Shown here piece by piece: positions 15,831 to 21,794 of a DNA stretch of 22,487 bases; position 1 is the stretch's first letter; the number at the start of each line of letters is the position of its first letter. Below the pieces are notes generated by a model. It saw only the letters and a list, made by a program, of their open reading frames with translations, was not told the DNA's origin and made no database searches. The DNA is taken from IMG/VR virus record IMGVR_UViG_3300031951_001298, positions 1 to 22,487 of that record, one strand, 5' to 3'. Source of the DNA: a virus. Both the position numbers and the translations under genes were made by a program.

Positions 15831-16549
15831 TAAGATTCCAATAATATTTGTTTAGCTATTTTATAAATTTTATTTTTAATCTTCTTTATTTGCTTATAGC
15901 CAGGTGATCTATTTTTTTCGCTAGTTTTATAGCCCATTACTTTTGCAGCTTCTATTTCATCTAAATTTTCAACATATAATAAGCTATAAACTCTCCAATC
16001 TATTGCCGACAGTTTGCCCTTCATGGCTTCATGAAAAATAGCGGTTTTAGAATCATAATCTATAAAAGAATAACTATCCTTAATGTCAATAACTTGCTGC
16101 TTCTGTTCTTTTGAAGAGTCGTTTTGACTATATGCATCTAAACTAACAGGCATTTTTACTAAATATGCATCTTTTTTACCTAGCTCCCACTTGGAATAGT
16201 CTTGGCAGTCCGAAGATTGCAATCCGTAAAGAGCACACAAGTTACCGCCTTGATTGTATTTACATTGCAGACAGGGTTTGGAGAAAGAAGAATAATTATT
16301 TCTTACCAAATTTGTCATTTGATTAGTAATAATTGTATTAATCCATGGTCTAAGAGCCCTTTTGTTATCCCATTGATCCCATTTATTAAATATATGCAAT
16401 CTTATTTTCTGACAAACGTCATCATAATCCATCCAAGCTATTGAATTCAGTCTCCATCTTGATTTTCTCTTTTGAAGTTCGGCATCTATAATATAGATGC
16501 AGTCAGAAAACTCTGGTTTATTGTCGCTAAATTTACTTTCATCCAGCAT
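15830..16549 (-). CDS. Sigma-70-like factor with Cys4 insert
   Basis: This 239-residue protein has a region-2-like segment (about 38-85: DYDDVCQKIRLHIFNKWDQW, then RPWINTIITNQMTNLVRNN), matching the sigma-70 pattern for -10 recognition and core binding. Immediately after it is a C-x2-C-x8-C-x9-C cluster (CLQCKYNQGGNLC...C), a probable zinc-binding insert seen in some phage sigma-like proteins. Near the C-terminus, LSAIDWRVYSLLYVENLDEI and EAAKVMGYKT look like a region-4 helix-turn-helix. It would redirect host RNA polymerase to phage promoters, and the GTGTA motifs are my candidate targets. It is one base after the zinc-ribbon gene and overlaps the next gene by one base. Confidence 0.75.
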   Translation of the reverse strand: MLDESKFSDNKPEFSDCIYIIDAELQKRKSRWRLNSIAWMDYDDVCQKIRLHIFNKWDQWDNKRALRPWINTIITNQMTNLVRNNYSSFSKPCLQCKYNQGGNLCALYGLQSSDCQDYSKWELGKKDAYLVKMPVSLDAYSQNDSSKEQKQQVIDIKDSYSFIDYDSKTAIFHEAMKGKLSAIDWRVYSLLYVENLDEIEAAKVMGYKTSEKNRSPGYKQIKKIKNKIYKIAKQILLES

Positions 16550-16550
16550 A

Positions 16551-17039
16551 TTAGTCTATATCTATTACTCTTGCTTTGCTAGATGATTCAGATCTTAATT
16601 CTTCTAATATTTGCTCTTTAGTTTTTCTATTTTCTATTGTATTAAAGCCTTGAAAATCTTTTGAAGCATTTGGCTCACTAGATGCTTTTTCCATTAATTC
16701 TCCAAAAGAAATTCCTCCGCCAAAATTTGATTTCTCTACAGTAACTCCGGATCTTTTTCTATTTCTTTTAAAGCTTTCTATATATTTTTGAGTACGTAAG
16801 TAGTCTTCTTCCAAATCTTGGTCTTCCTGTTCGATATCTTCGTTTTCATTGTCTAATACAGATTCGCTTCTGCTAACTGTAATATTTTCCTTTTTGAACT
16901 CTTGGGGTTTAATAAGTGAAGGACTAATAGAGGTGGCGCCAATAGAAGAAGAAATTTTTTCGCCACATTCAGGACAGAACTTAGGCTTAGAAAATTTGTA
17001 TTCTGTTTTGGCGTAGCATTTATTACAGTATAATTTCAT
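16551..17039 (-). CDS. Zinc-ribbon protein with disordered tail
   Basis: This 162-residue protein begins with a zinc ribbon (C5-x2-C8-x13-C22-x2-C25: YCNKCYAK ... FCPECGEK). The remainder is Ser/Glu/Asp-rich, probably disordered, with an acidic stretch ENEDIEQEDQDLEEDYL at about 66-82. A short conserved-looking piece FGGGISFGELMEKASSE lies near 107-123. The gene heads the operon that continues with the sigma-like factor. An adapter between RNA polymerase or DNA and another factor is plausible, but no function can be assigned. The start lacks a Shine-Dalgarno site and has no GTGTA motif. Confidence 0.65.
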   Translation of the reverse strand: MKLYCNKCYAKTEYKFSKPKFCPECGEKISSSIGATSISPSLIKPQEFKKENITVSRSESVLDNENEDIEQEDQDLEEDYLRTQKYIESFKRNRKRSGVTVEKSNFGGGISFGELMEKASSEPNASKDFQGFNTIENRKTKEQILEELRSESSSKARVIDID

Positions 17040-17108
17040 ATTTAGTATTGAATTTAATTTATTATTCTAACAGGCTACATTAAAATGTATTAATATATAT
17101 AATAATAT

Positions 17109-17750
17109 ATGAGAATTGACCAAATATCAAAAAAATATAAAATACAAAATTTTATAGAAAAAATTAGATCTCATTTGGCTGAATATAATGGTGAATTAAT
17201 TTTCAAATTTGGATTAAGCAATACGAGACGTTTTGATGGTGAGTTTTTGGAATCAGATATGATTATTAGATGTTTCATAGATCCAAATTCATCGTATTGG
17301 ATAGGTGTTTTGGCTCATGAATACGCTCATTTTTTACAATGCATAAGCGGCAATAAGTTTTGGATAAATTTTCAAGATGCTATATTTGATAATATAGAAG
17401 ATTTAGAGATAGTCTTTCATAAAGATGGAAAAAAACTAGATAAAAGATTAAGAAAAAAAATATCCAGCTGCATTATAAAAATGGAACTCGATTGCGATAA
17501 ATCTGCGCTAAAAATCATGGATAAATATAAGCTGCCAGTAAATAAAAAAGAATATCGATCTAAAGCAAATATTATTTTGTATAAATATTTATATTGGTCT
17601 GAGCATGGCGAGTGGCCAAGTTTAACAAACAAAAAAACAGGTAAAACCGTTGACTGGAAAAATCTAAATGTATCTAAGCTAATGGATCAAAAACAATACG
17701 CAAGCTATAAAAATATTCCACTAAAGTTAAGATATTTATTCGCTCAATAA
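17109..17750 (+). CDS. HExxH metallopeptidase-like protein
   Basis: This 213-residue protein has LAHEYAHFLQ (H70, E71, H74), the zinc-binding and catalytic motif of metallopeptidases. A downstream KMELDCDKSALKIM (E126, D130) could supply the third ligand. I recall related single-domain proteins in other phages, of unknown substrate. The last third (residues about 140-213) is rich in aromatic residues and Lys. It is the only plus-strand gene in the phage-type half. It diverges from the zinc-ribbon gene across a 69-base AT-rich gap, and its last 15 bases overlap the PhoH-like gene in the opposite direction. A possible TATAAT ends five bases before the ATG. A role in processing a host or virion protein is possible but unproven. 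Confidence 0.75.
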   Translation: MRIDQISKKYKIQNFIEKIRSHLAEYNGELIFKFGLSNTRRFDGEFLESDMIIRCFIDPNSSYWIGVLAHEYAHFLQCISGNKFWINFQDAIFDNIEDLEIVFHKDGKKLDKRLRKKISSCIIKMELDCDKSALKIMDKYKLPVNKKEYRSKANIILYKYLYWSEHGEWPSLTNKKTGKTVDWKNLNVSKLMDQKQYASYKNIPLKLRYLFAQ

Positions 17751-18551
17751 TTTAGGTTTTTTAATCAATCCAGCTTTTTCCATTACAAATCTTAGCAATC
17801 CAGACCTTACAATATCTGAATACTCCCTAAGCTCAAAGCAATGAATGCCAAAATCTTTGCTTTCTTGATCGTTAAATAAATTAAACATCTTTCTAAATCC
17901 AGATTTAGCACCAATATCATTTTGGTTAACAGAATCACCGATAAAAAAGATTCTAGTAAATTCGCCACATCTTGTTAGAATAAGAAATAGGTCATCCCAC
18001 GTCATCGATGATGCTTCGTCAACGATAACAGCCTTACAGTTCCAAGAACGACCTCTTACAAACCCAACTGGATGACAACTAATTCGATTATCTTTCTTTA
18101 ATCTAGCAATATCAGACTCAGATAACATTTCTTCTAGTTTGTCAAATAAAATAGCATTATATGGAGCCATTTTTTCTTCACTAGTTCCTGGAATGAAGCC
18201 AATTTTTCCGGTCGTAGACGATTCAACAGGATTTCTAATAAAAATTATCTCGTCGACTCTTTTCGCGTTTAATAATTTAAGAGAAGATAAGACTGCCAAG
18301 TAAGATTTCGAAGATCCGTATAAGCCGTCAATAAAAACGCACTTAGTATTTTTATTCGCAGCAATTTCGAGAATACTTTTTTGTTTTTCGGTTAGATCTG
18401 TACGCTCCTTAATTCCTAAAGTAAAACTTATCTTTGGTCTTTGCGTTACATGAAGAGAAGAATCTTTCTTTTCTTCTGAAGATCCATTGACTTGGGCTGT
18501 TTCATTACAAACTGCAGTTACATTCGCGCGCGGCTTTTTATTTTTAGACAT
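17736..18551 (-). CDS. phoH: PhoH-like ATPase
   Basis: This 271-residue protein has Walker A in IDGLYGSSKSYLA (G76-S83) and Walker B in KAVIVDEASSMTW (175-180 core). A third motif is IFFIGDSVNQND (about 201-212), and there is also RGRSWN (166-171); this is the order expected for PhoH-type P-loop ATPases. The first 40 residues are polar and probably disordered. PhoH-like proteins are frequent in tailed phages, especially aquatic ones, and their role is unclear; RNA-related functions have been suggested. The start has a TATATT ending six bases before the ATG, and a GTGTA motif lies about 200 bases upstream. Its 3' end overlaps the metallopeptidase by 15 bases. Confidence 0.85.
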   Translation of the reverse strand: MSKNKKPRANVTAVCNETAQVNGSSEEKKDSSLHVTQRPKISFTLGIKERTDLTEKQKSILEIAANKNTKCVFIDGLYGSSKSYLAVLSSLKLLNAKRVDEIIFIRNPVESSTTGKIGFIPGTSEEKMAPYNAILFDKLEEMLSESDIARLKKDNRISCHPVGFVRGRSWNCKAVIVDEASSMTWDDLFLILTRCGEFTRIFFIGDSVNQNDIGAKSGFRKMFNLFNDQESKDFGIHCFELREYSDIVRSGLLRFVMEKAGLIKKPKLLSE

Positions 18552-18587
18552 ATATGTAATATAATATTGGAAATTATTGAAAACTAA

Positions 18588-18734
18588 AATATTAATGACG
18601 ACGAAGAAAGCAAACTACTTAATAAGTTTGATCCAATAATTAATTGTAATTGTAATAACAATCGCACAGAATATAAATTCAATCAATTAAACTGGTCAAA
18701 GCAACCAACTACCCTAGCTTCGCCACCTCATTAA
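18588..18734 (+). other. 48-codon open frame without a start codon
   Basis: After an in-frame TAA at 18585 this frame stays open for 48 codons to a TAA at 18732. It reads like a protein tail (NINDDEESKLLNKFDPIINC ... NQLNWSKQPTTLASPPH), but there is no ATG, GTG or TTG start. It may be the remnant of a broken gene, chance, or use a rare ATT start (18591). It lies between two minus-strand genes. Confidence 0.2.
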
Positions 18735-18789
18735 GTTTATTCATAGTAAATATATACACTAAATCAGATTTAGCTTTAGTTTTATAAAA
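18735..18789 (-). terminator. Possible weak terminator hairpin after the FkbM gene
   Basis: Just downstream of the methyltransferase stop the minus strand has CTAAAT-CTG-ATTTAG, a six-pair stem with a three-base loop, followed by an A/T-rich stretch. The stem is AT-only and there is no long T run, so it is weak. It abuts the GTGTA motif at 18749-18759. Confidence 0.2.
18749..18759 (-). promoter_or_regulatory. GTGTA-type putative promoter upstream of PhoH-like gene
   Basis: GTGTATATATT on the minus strand lies ten bases before an ATG at 18744 that opens only an 11-residue peptide (MNKLNEVAKLG). It is about 200 bases before the PhoH-like ATG. It would give a leader that covers most of the 238-base gap. 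Confidence 0.35.
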
Positions 18790-19479
18790 TTAAATTTTTA
18801 CTATATAAAGGTTTGACCAAGGTTGATATATATATTCAACAATATTTGTATCGTCAATGGCAATAAATTCATTCAAGTTTTCATTATAATCGCAAACTTT
18901 GTACAATGGATATTGATTGATTAATGAAACTATATCGTTTAAGTTTTTTCCTCTTTCGAGAATGCAATTACCATATTCAAACTGTATCGAATGTATTTGG
19001 TTTGATCTGAAAAATTTATCCATGCCCATCATAACTTCCAACTCAAAACCTTCAACATCAATTTTAGCGTAAATCTGTTTATTGCTAGGAATCGTTAAAA
19101 AATCTTCGAGAACTATTAAATCGATTTCTATTTCTTCACACGTGAAAGCTCCGAATACGCCTCTTCGATTTAAACTCGACAAACCTTCGGCGTCTAAGTT
19201 GTCTGAAATTATTTTATAAAATTTACTTTTTTTATTTTCGTTAAAACATCCTTTTTGGTGCATATCTACTTTCTCATCACCAGAGAAAAGTTCGATGCAC
19301 TTATTAAGGTTAGTTTCAACAGGCTCAAAACAATAAACTTTATTAATTTTATCTCTTCTATTTGTTAATAAAGCCTTAGTATAAAACCCTTTATTTGCGC
19401 CTATGTCAAAACAAACTATATCTTCATCTAATGAATCAAATAATTCATTCAAAAACTTTTTTTCCTTTTCTGATATCAT
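18790..19479 (-). CDS. FkbM-family methyltransferase
   Basis: This 229-residue protein has the S-adenosylmethionine-binding motif I in IVCFDIGANKGFYT (residues 21-34) and an acidic motif II region in KVYCFEPVETN (47-57). It also has the family signature YAKIDVEGFELEVMMG (about 137-152), as in FkbM-type methyltransferases, which methylate sugars and other small substrates. Length matches a single-domain enzyme. Phages use such enzymes to modify surface glycans or their own components; the substrate here cannot be read from sequence. A GTGTA motif nine bases before the ATG ties it to the phage regulon of the left half. Confidence 0.85.
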   Translation of the reverse strand: MISEKEKKFLNELFDSLDEDIVCFDIGANKGFYTKALLTNRRDKINKVYCFEPVETNLNKCIELFSGDEKVDMHQKGCFNENKKSKFYKIISDNLDAEGLSSLNRRGVFGAFTCEEIEIDLIVLEDFLTIPSNKQIYAKIDVEGFELEVMMGMDKFFRSNQIHSIQFEYGNCILERGKNLNDIVSLINQYPLYKVCDYNENLNEFIAIDDTNIVEYIYQPWSNLYIVKI

Positions 19480-19482
19480 TTA

Positions 19483-19493
19483 AGTTTATACAC
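19483..19493 (-). promoter_or_regulatory. GTGTA-type putative promoter at leaderless distance, FkbM gene
   Basis: GTGTATAAACT begins 14 bases before the ATG at 19479 with nine bases between GTGTA and ATG, identical to the spacing at the spanin gene and the gene at 9066. Confidence 0.45.
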
Positions 19494-19582
19494 CAAAATG
19501 CGCATGCTGGAAAATAACGGCCCAGGCCGAAACGGCTCGAAACGAAAAACCACTCCTATTATTTCTAATTTTTTGAAAAATA

Positions 19583-19590
19583 GGGGGGGG
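19583..19590. repeat. G8 homopolymer tract, first copy
   Basis: Eight consecutive G on the plus strand preceded by TTTTTTGAAAAATA and followed by TACCCC, so that it can also fold. The second copy at 19837-19844 has the same length and a nearly identical left flank (TTTCGAAAAATT). Confidence 0.7.
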
Positions 19591-19766
19591 TACCCCACGC
19601 CCCTACGTATTCTACGAATAAAAAATAATAACAAGAAACATAAAGAAAAGAATAAAAAAGAATAGGTCAATCATAATAAGATTATATAAGATATTACATT
19701 AACAAAGATTAGATAGATTGTTTTTTATTTAATTAAATTGAAATAAAATAAATAATTAGGTTTTTA

Positions 19767-19805
19767 ATGGGGGAGACTGAATTTTAAGACCCCCATGCGC
19801 TTTTT
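19767..19805 (+). terminator. Possible terminator hairpin before the small-gene island
   Basis: ATGGGGG (19767-19773) pairs with CCCCCAT (19790-19796) around a 16-base loop and is followed, after GCGC, by five T. It would stop rightward transcription entering the island, though no rightward gene is seen just upstream. It could also be a regulatory hairpin. Confidence 0.35.
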
Positions 19806-19836
19806 GGGCCCGTGCCTATATGAATTTCGAAAAATT

Positions 19837-19844
19837 GGGGGGGG
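19837..19844. repeat. G8 homopolymer tract, second copy
   Basis: Eight consecutive G about 60 bases upstream of the -35 box of the first island promoter, flanked on the left by TTTCGAAAAATT as in the first copy. Confidence 0.7.
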
Positions 19845-19898
19845 TGTCAAGGGAAATCTTTCGATTGCCTGAAAATAAAAATTCATTTTTATTCAAAA

Positions 19899-19939
19899 AA
19901 TCCCTTGTCATTCGGGAAATAATTTTATACATTAAGACC
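19899..19939 (+). promoter_or_regulatory. Sigma-70-like leaderless promoter, unit 1
   Basis: TTGTCA, a 17-base spacer, TACATT, then six bases (AAGACC) and the ATG at 19940. If transcription starts seven bases after the -10 box, the first base is the A of the ATG. An A-rich ATTCAAAAAATCC precedes the -35 box, as it does in the other units. Confidence 0.65.
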
Positions 19940-20137
19940 ATGCAAAACGAAAACAACCTAAACGAAATCAGCCAAGAAGTGCTGTCCACTATCCGCGTCA
20001 CTCTCTGCATGACCCTGCGCCAGATGTATCCTCACCGCAGGGTGTTTCGGAAAGAGATCCGCGAGAAGATCGAGGCTCTGCGTGTCATGCGTAATAGCTT
20101 GGCTCTCTATCATCAACCATTTATCTGGGCTAAATAA
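19940..20137 (+). CDS. Small protein of unknown function, 65 residues
   Basis: It starts MQNENNLNEISQEVLSTIRV and ends YHQPFIWAK. The middle is basic and helical (MYPHRRVFRKEIREKIEALR), which suggests nucleic-acid or protein binding. There is no membrane segment. Codon choice (CTG, CGC, ATC, GTG) is quite unlike the AT-rich genes to the left. The start is fixed by the promoter geometry; there is no Shine-Dalgarno site. It is the first gene of a two-gene unit. I do not recognise a family. Confidence 0.65.
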   Translation: MQNENNLNEISQEVLSTIRVTLCMTLRQMYPHRRVFRKEIREKIEALRVMRNSLALYHQPFIWAK

Positions 20138-20154
20138 TTAGCCCTCAATAACTT

Positions 20155-20292
20155 ATGAATAAACGCACACATAGCAGGAAAACAAAAAAACAAATAAGCG
20201 AACAAGAGGAATTGCGTCGTAAACTGCAGATGCAGAGGGGTTTCCTATCACTATACTACCACTGGTTAGCTAACGGCAAGCCCGCTATCTAA
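20155..20292 (+). CDS. Small protein of unknown function, 45 residues
   Basis: ATG at 20155, 17 bases after the previous stop, reads MNKRTHSRKTKKQISEQEEL and ends SLYYHWLANGKPAI at TAA 20290. It has a basic N-terminus, a Gln/Glu/Arg helix and an aromatic end (YYHW). It is probably translated from the same transcript as the 65-residue protein. No family is recognised. Support comes from sensible composition, tight spacing and codon choice matching its neighbours. Confidence 0.55.
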   Translation: MNKRTHSRKTKKQISEQEELRRKLQMQRGFLSLYYHWLANGKPAI

Positions 20293-20300
20293 CTAACACT

Positions 20301-20460
20301 GCAAACCCTTGAGCATCAACTACTTAGGGGCCCGGCGGGCCCGTAAGTGCTTACTATGCAACGACTTACGCTTGGCACGAATCCTGCTAGGCAAGGGCCT
20401 GGCACGCATCCTGCTACAACAGGGCCTGGCATGCCGATTGCTTACAGCCCTCGAAAAAAA
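20301..20460 (+). repeat. Composite repeat cluster A: palindromes, GC hairpin, three TGGCAY motifs
   Basis: A worn palindrome (TTGAgcaTCAA, centre 20314) is followed by the hairpin GGGCCC-GGC-GGGCCC (20328-20342). A 29-base palindrome follows, with arms CGTAAGT/ACTTACG (20342-20370, centre 20356). The two palindrome centres are 42 bases apart. Three motifs follow at an exact 27-base period: TGGCACGAATCCTGCT (20373-20388), TGGCACGCATCCTGCT (20400-20415) and TGGCATGCCGATTGCT (20427-20442). These resemble the sigma-54 consensus TGGCACG-N4-TTGCW. An A-rich tract leads to the promoter of unit 2. Confidence 0.75.
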
Positions 20461-20484
20461 ATTCAAAAAAAATAAAAATATCCC

Positions 20485-20518
20485 TTGCTCTCTGTCTGAT
20501 CTGTGGTATCTTAAAAAC
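20485..20518 (+). promoter_or_regulatory. Sigma-70-like leaderless promoter, unit 2
   Basis: TTGCTC (20485-20490), a 16-base spacer, TATCTT (20507-20512), six bases (AAAAAC), then the ATG at 20519. The -10 to ATG distance is identical to the other three units. Confidence 0.6.
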
Positions 20519-20845
20519 ATGACAACGAACAACACCAACCTCACCAACAACGAAATCCCAGCCTCCACCGCTCTCGTGCGGTTCACCTACGCAAAGCCTC
20601 TCAAGGCGGGAGGTGTGGAAGTCACCCAGCGCATCATCCGCATGGGGCGTGAGGTTATCCTCCCCCTTCTCCGTGGCGGTAGCTCATGGGGCAAGTCCAA
20701 CACCCAACACCGCTTTGTTGCTCTCAACCGCAAAGACAAGGAGGCTCGCGAATACCTGCAAGGGGCTGAAGAGCAGGAGGATGGACGCCTTCAAATCAAA
20801 CGCTTCGACTTCTCCTACATCGACAACCTCGAAGTTGTCGCCTAA
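20519..20845 (+). CDS. Small protein of unknown function, 108 residues
   Basis: From ATG 20519 it reads MTTNNTNLTNNEIPASTALV, then a conserved-looking, probably beta-rich core with VRFTYAKPLKAGGVEVTQRI, LPLLRGGSSWGKS and HRFVALNRKDKEAREYLQG. It ends FDFSYIDNLEVVA. There is no membrane segment or signal peptide. The frame is open upstream to 20309 through cluster A, but that part is clearly repeat sequence, and the promoter geometry fixes the start. It is the best formed protein of the island and shares a unit with the 60-residue protein, 29 bases downstream. No family recognised. Confidence 0.7.
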   Translation: MTTNNTNLTNNEIPASTALVRFTYAKPLKAGGVEVTQRIIRMGREVILPLLRGGSSWGKSNTQHRFVALNRKDKEAREYLQGAEEQEDGRLQIKRFDFSYIDNLEVVA

Positions 20846-20874
20846 TTTACTCAACCTCAACCAAATACAAAAAT

Positions 20875-21057
20875 ATGTCTAAAAAACACTTCATCGCAAT
20901 CGCCGAAGCAATCAAATTACAATACGCGCAAGCCACTACTACAAAAGAGCTTAGGGTCGTCGAAAACATAGTGACAGACTTGTGCGCCACCTTCAAAAAC
21001 GACAATAACCTATTCGACGCCAAGCGTTTCCGCGAGGCTTGTGGAATAGAAAAGTAA
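20875..21057 (+). CDS. Small KHFIAIA-type protein, 60 residues
   Basis: It reads MSKKHFIAIAEAIKLQYAQA and ends FDAKRFREACGIEK. An opening of the type KHFIA(I/L)A(E/D)AI and a C-terminal DLC...F...RF motif is a pattern I recall in very small proteins of phages and plasmids with no known function. Helical, soluble, with two Cys. It starts 29 bases after the 108-residue gene and should be on the same transcript. Its presence is the only link of the island to other mobile elements that I can see. Confidence 0.65.
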   Translation: MSKKHFIAIAEAIKLQYAQATTTKELRVVENIVTDLCATFKNDNNLFDAKRFREACGIEK

Positions 21058-21061
21058 AACA

Positions 21062-21197
21062 AGCCGTAAGTTGCTGAAAATCAACGACTTACGGGCCCGA
21101 CAGGCCCCTAAGTGCTTGATATGCAACGATTTACAACTTGGCACGCATTCTGAATGTCTAAAATAGAGGCCTGGCACGACACCTGCTAAAGCCTCGA
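21062..21197 (+). repeat. Composite repeat cluster B
   Basis: Same plan as clusters A and C. A 29-base palindrome with arms CGTAAGT/ACTTACG (21065-21093, centre 21079) is followed by a GC hairpin GGGCC...GGCCC (21093-21107) and a second, imperfect palindrome (about 21107-21135, centre 21121). The centres are 42 bases apart. Then come TGGCACGCATTCTGAA (21139-21154) and TGGCACGACACCTGCT (21172-21187), 33 bases apart. An A-rich tract follows. Confidence 0.75.
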
Positions 21198-21227
21198 AAA
21201 AAAATCAATTAAATTCAAAAAAATTCC

Positions 21228-21261
21228 TTGTCTAAAATCATTCCTCTGATACATTCAATTC
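21228..21261 (+). promoter_or_regulatory. Sigma-70-like leaderless promoter, unit 3
   Basis: TTGTCT (21228-21233), a 16-base spacer, TACATT (21250-21255), six bases (CAATTC), then the ATG at 21262. Confidence 0.6.
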
Positions 21262-21363
21262 ATGGACATGACTGACAAAATCGCCTTCGGAGTTTTCTTC
21301 ATCTGGTTTCTCGCGATCGCTGTTTTACTAAAAATTCACCTTGAAACAAAAGACAACAACTGA
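21262..21363 (+). CDS. Single-span membrane peptide, 33 residues
   Basis: It reads MDMTDKIAFGVFFIWFLAIA and then VLLKIHLETKDNN: a polar start, one membrane span (about residues 8-24) and a polar tail. It is the first gene of a four-gene unit, with the leaderless promoter immediately upstream. The next gene starts 15 bases after the stop. Function unknown; peptides of this size can modulate membrane proteins or act as toxins or exclusion factors. Confidence 0.55.
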   Translation: MDMTDKIAFGVFFIWFLAIAVLLKIHLETKDNN

Positions 21364-21378
21364 TATAAAATAAAAATC

Positions 21379-21708
21379 ATGAACAATACAACTGCCACAC
21401 TCGACGCCGTGAACAACGCTCGACATTTCATCAAGGTTGCCTCTACTCACTACCGCAACAGCACAGGAACCCGTGACTATGGCACATTCCAGATTCACGC
21501 ATCTACTAATCTATTCCCTACCTTTGGGCGTGACTACTTCGGCAACGCTGATACAAAAGCGCGCCTTGCACAAAGCAACAAAGAGCTTCTTGCCTCTATC
21601 TGTGGTTTATATGGCATTGGCGGTCAATCTCTTACTTGCCAAGATGGGATCAAGCAAGAGGATGGTTCTTGGATATTCAATGGCTCTTATGATTGCTGGA
21701 GCGACTAA
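21379..21708 (+). CDS. Protein of unknown function, 109 residues
   Basis: It reads MNNTTATLDAVNNARHFIKV, continues with a Thr/Gly/Tyr-rich part (STGTRDYGTFQIHASTNLF) and ends QEDGSWIFNGSYDCWSD. It contains three Cys and several Trp/Tyr near the C-terminus. It is soluble and has no signal. It sits inside a unit made otherwise of tiny membrane peptides. Codon choice matches the island. No family recognised. Confidence 0.65.
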   Translation: MNNTTATLDAVNNARHFIKVASTHYRNSTGTRDYGTFQIHASTNLFPTFGRDYFGNADTKARLAQSNKELLASICGLYGIGGQSLTCQDGIKQEDGSWIFNGSYDCWSD

Positions 21709-21712
21709 TAAT

Positions 21713-21790
21713 ATGATACCAACACTAATCTTTGCCTTGTTAATGCTAACCCTTTTCGCAATAAGCGATTACATCACCTATAAAAAATAA
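21713..21790 (+). CDS. Membrane peptide, 25 residues
   Basis: ATG 21713 reads MIPTLIFALLMLTLFAISDY and then ITYKK. It is nearly all membrane span with a basic end. The start is four bases after the previous stop and the next ATG four bases after its own stop, which argues for co-translation. Too short for family recognition. The frame is open further upstream, but that part overlaps the 109-residue gene and is not preferred. Confidence 0.45.
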   Translation: MIPTLIFALLMLTLFAISDYITYKK

Positions 21791-21794
21791 TAAT

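Larger units (their letters stand above)
19480..19939. other. 460-base divergent intergenic region with G8 tracts and hairpins
   Basis: No well-supported gene lies here. From left to right it holds the GTGTA motif, a small palindrome (CGGCCcaGGCCG, 19519-19530), a doubled CGAAACG (near 19527-19543), and a G8 tract followed by TACCCC (19583-19596). Next come an AT-rich stretch (about 19620-19765) with a TATAAT-like box on the minus strand, an ATGGGGG/CCCCCAT hairpin and a second G8 tract (19837-19844). The first rightward promoter ends it. It separates the phage-type half from the small-gene island and is the point where composition changes. A 20-residue hydrophobic frame on the minus strand (19612-19674) has a TATAAT exactly six bases upstream but is too short to accept. 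Confidence 0.6.

Noticed and set aside
283-18551. Stop-codon recoding, as in some phages
   Set aside because: Genes end cleanly in TAA and TAG (for example the endolysin in TAG) and no frame requires read-through.
20309-20518. Upstream extension of the 108-residue protein
   Set aside because: It reads through cluster A, giving Arg/Leu repeats from the repeat DNA; the promoter and ATG at 20519 give a better start.
20320-20586. Minus-strand frame over cluster A
   Set aside because: Composed of repeat DNA and antisense to the next gene.
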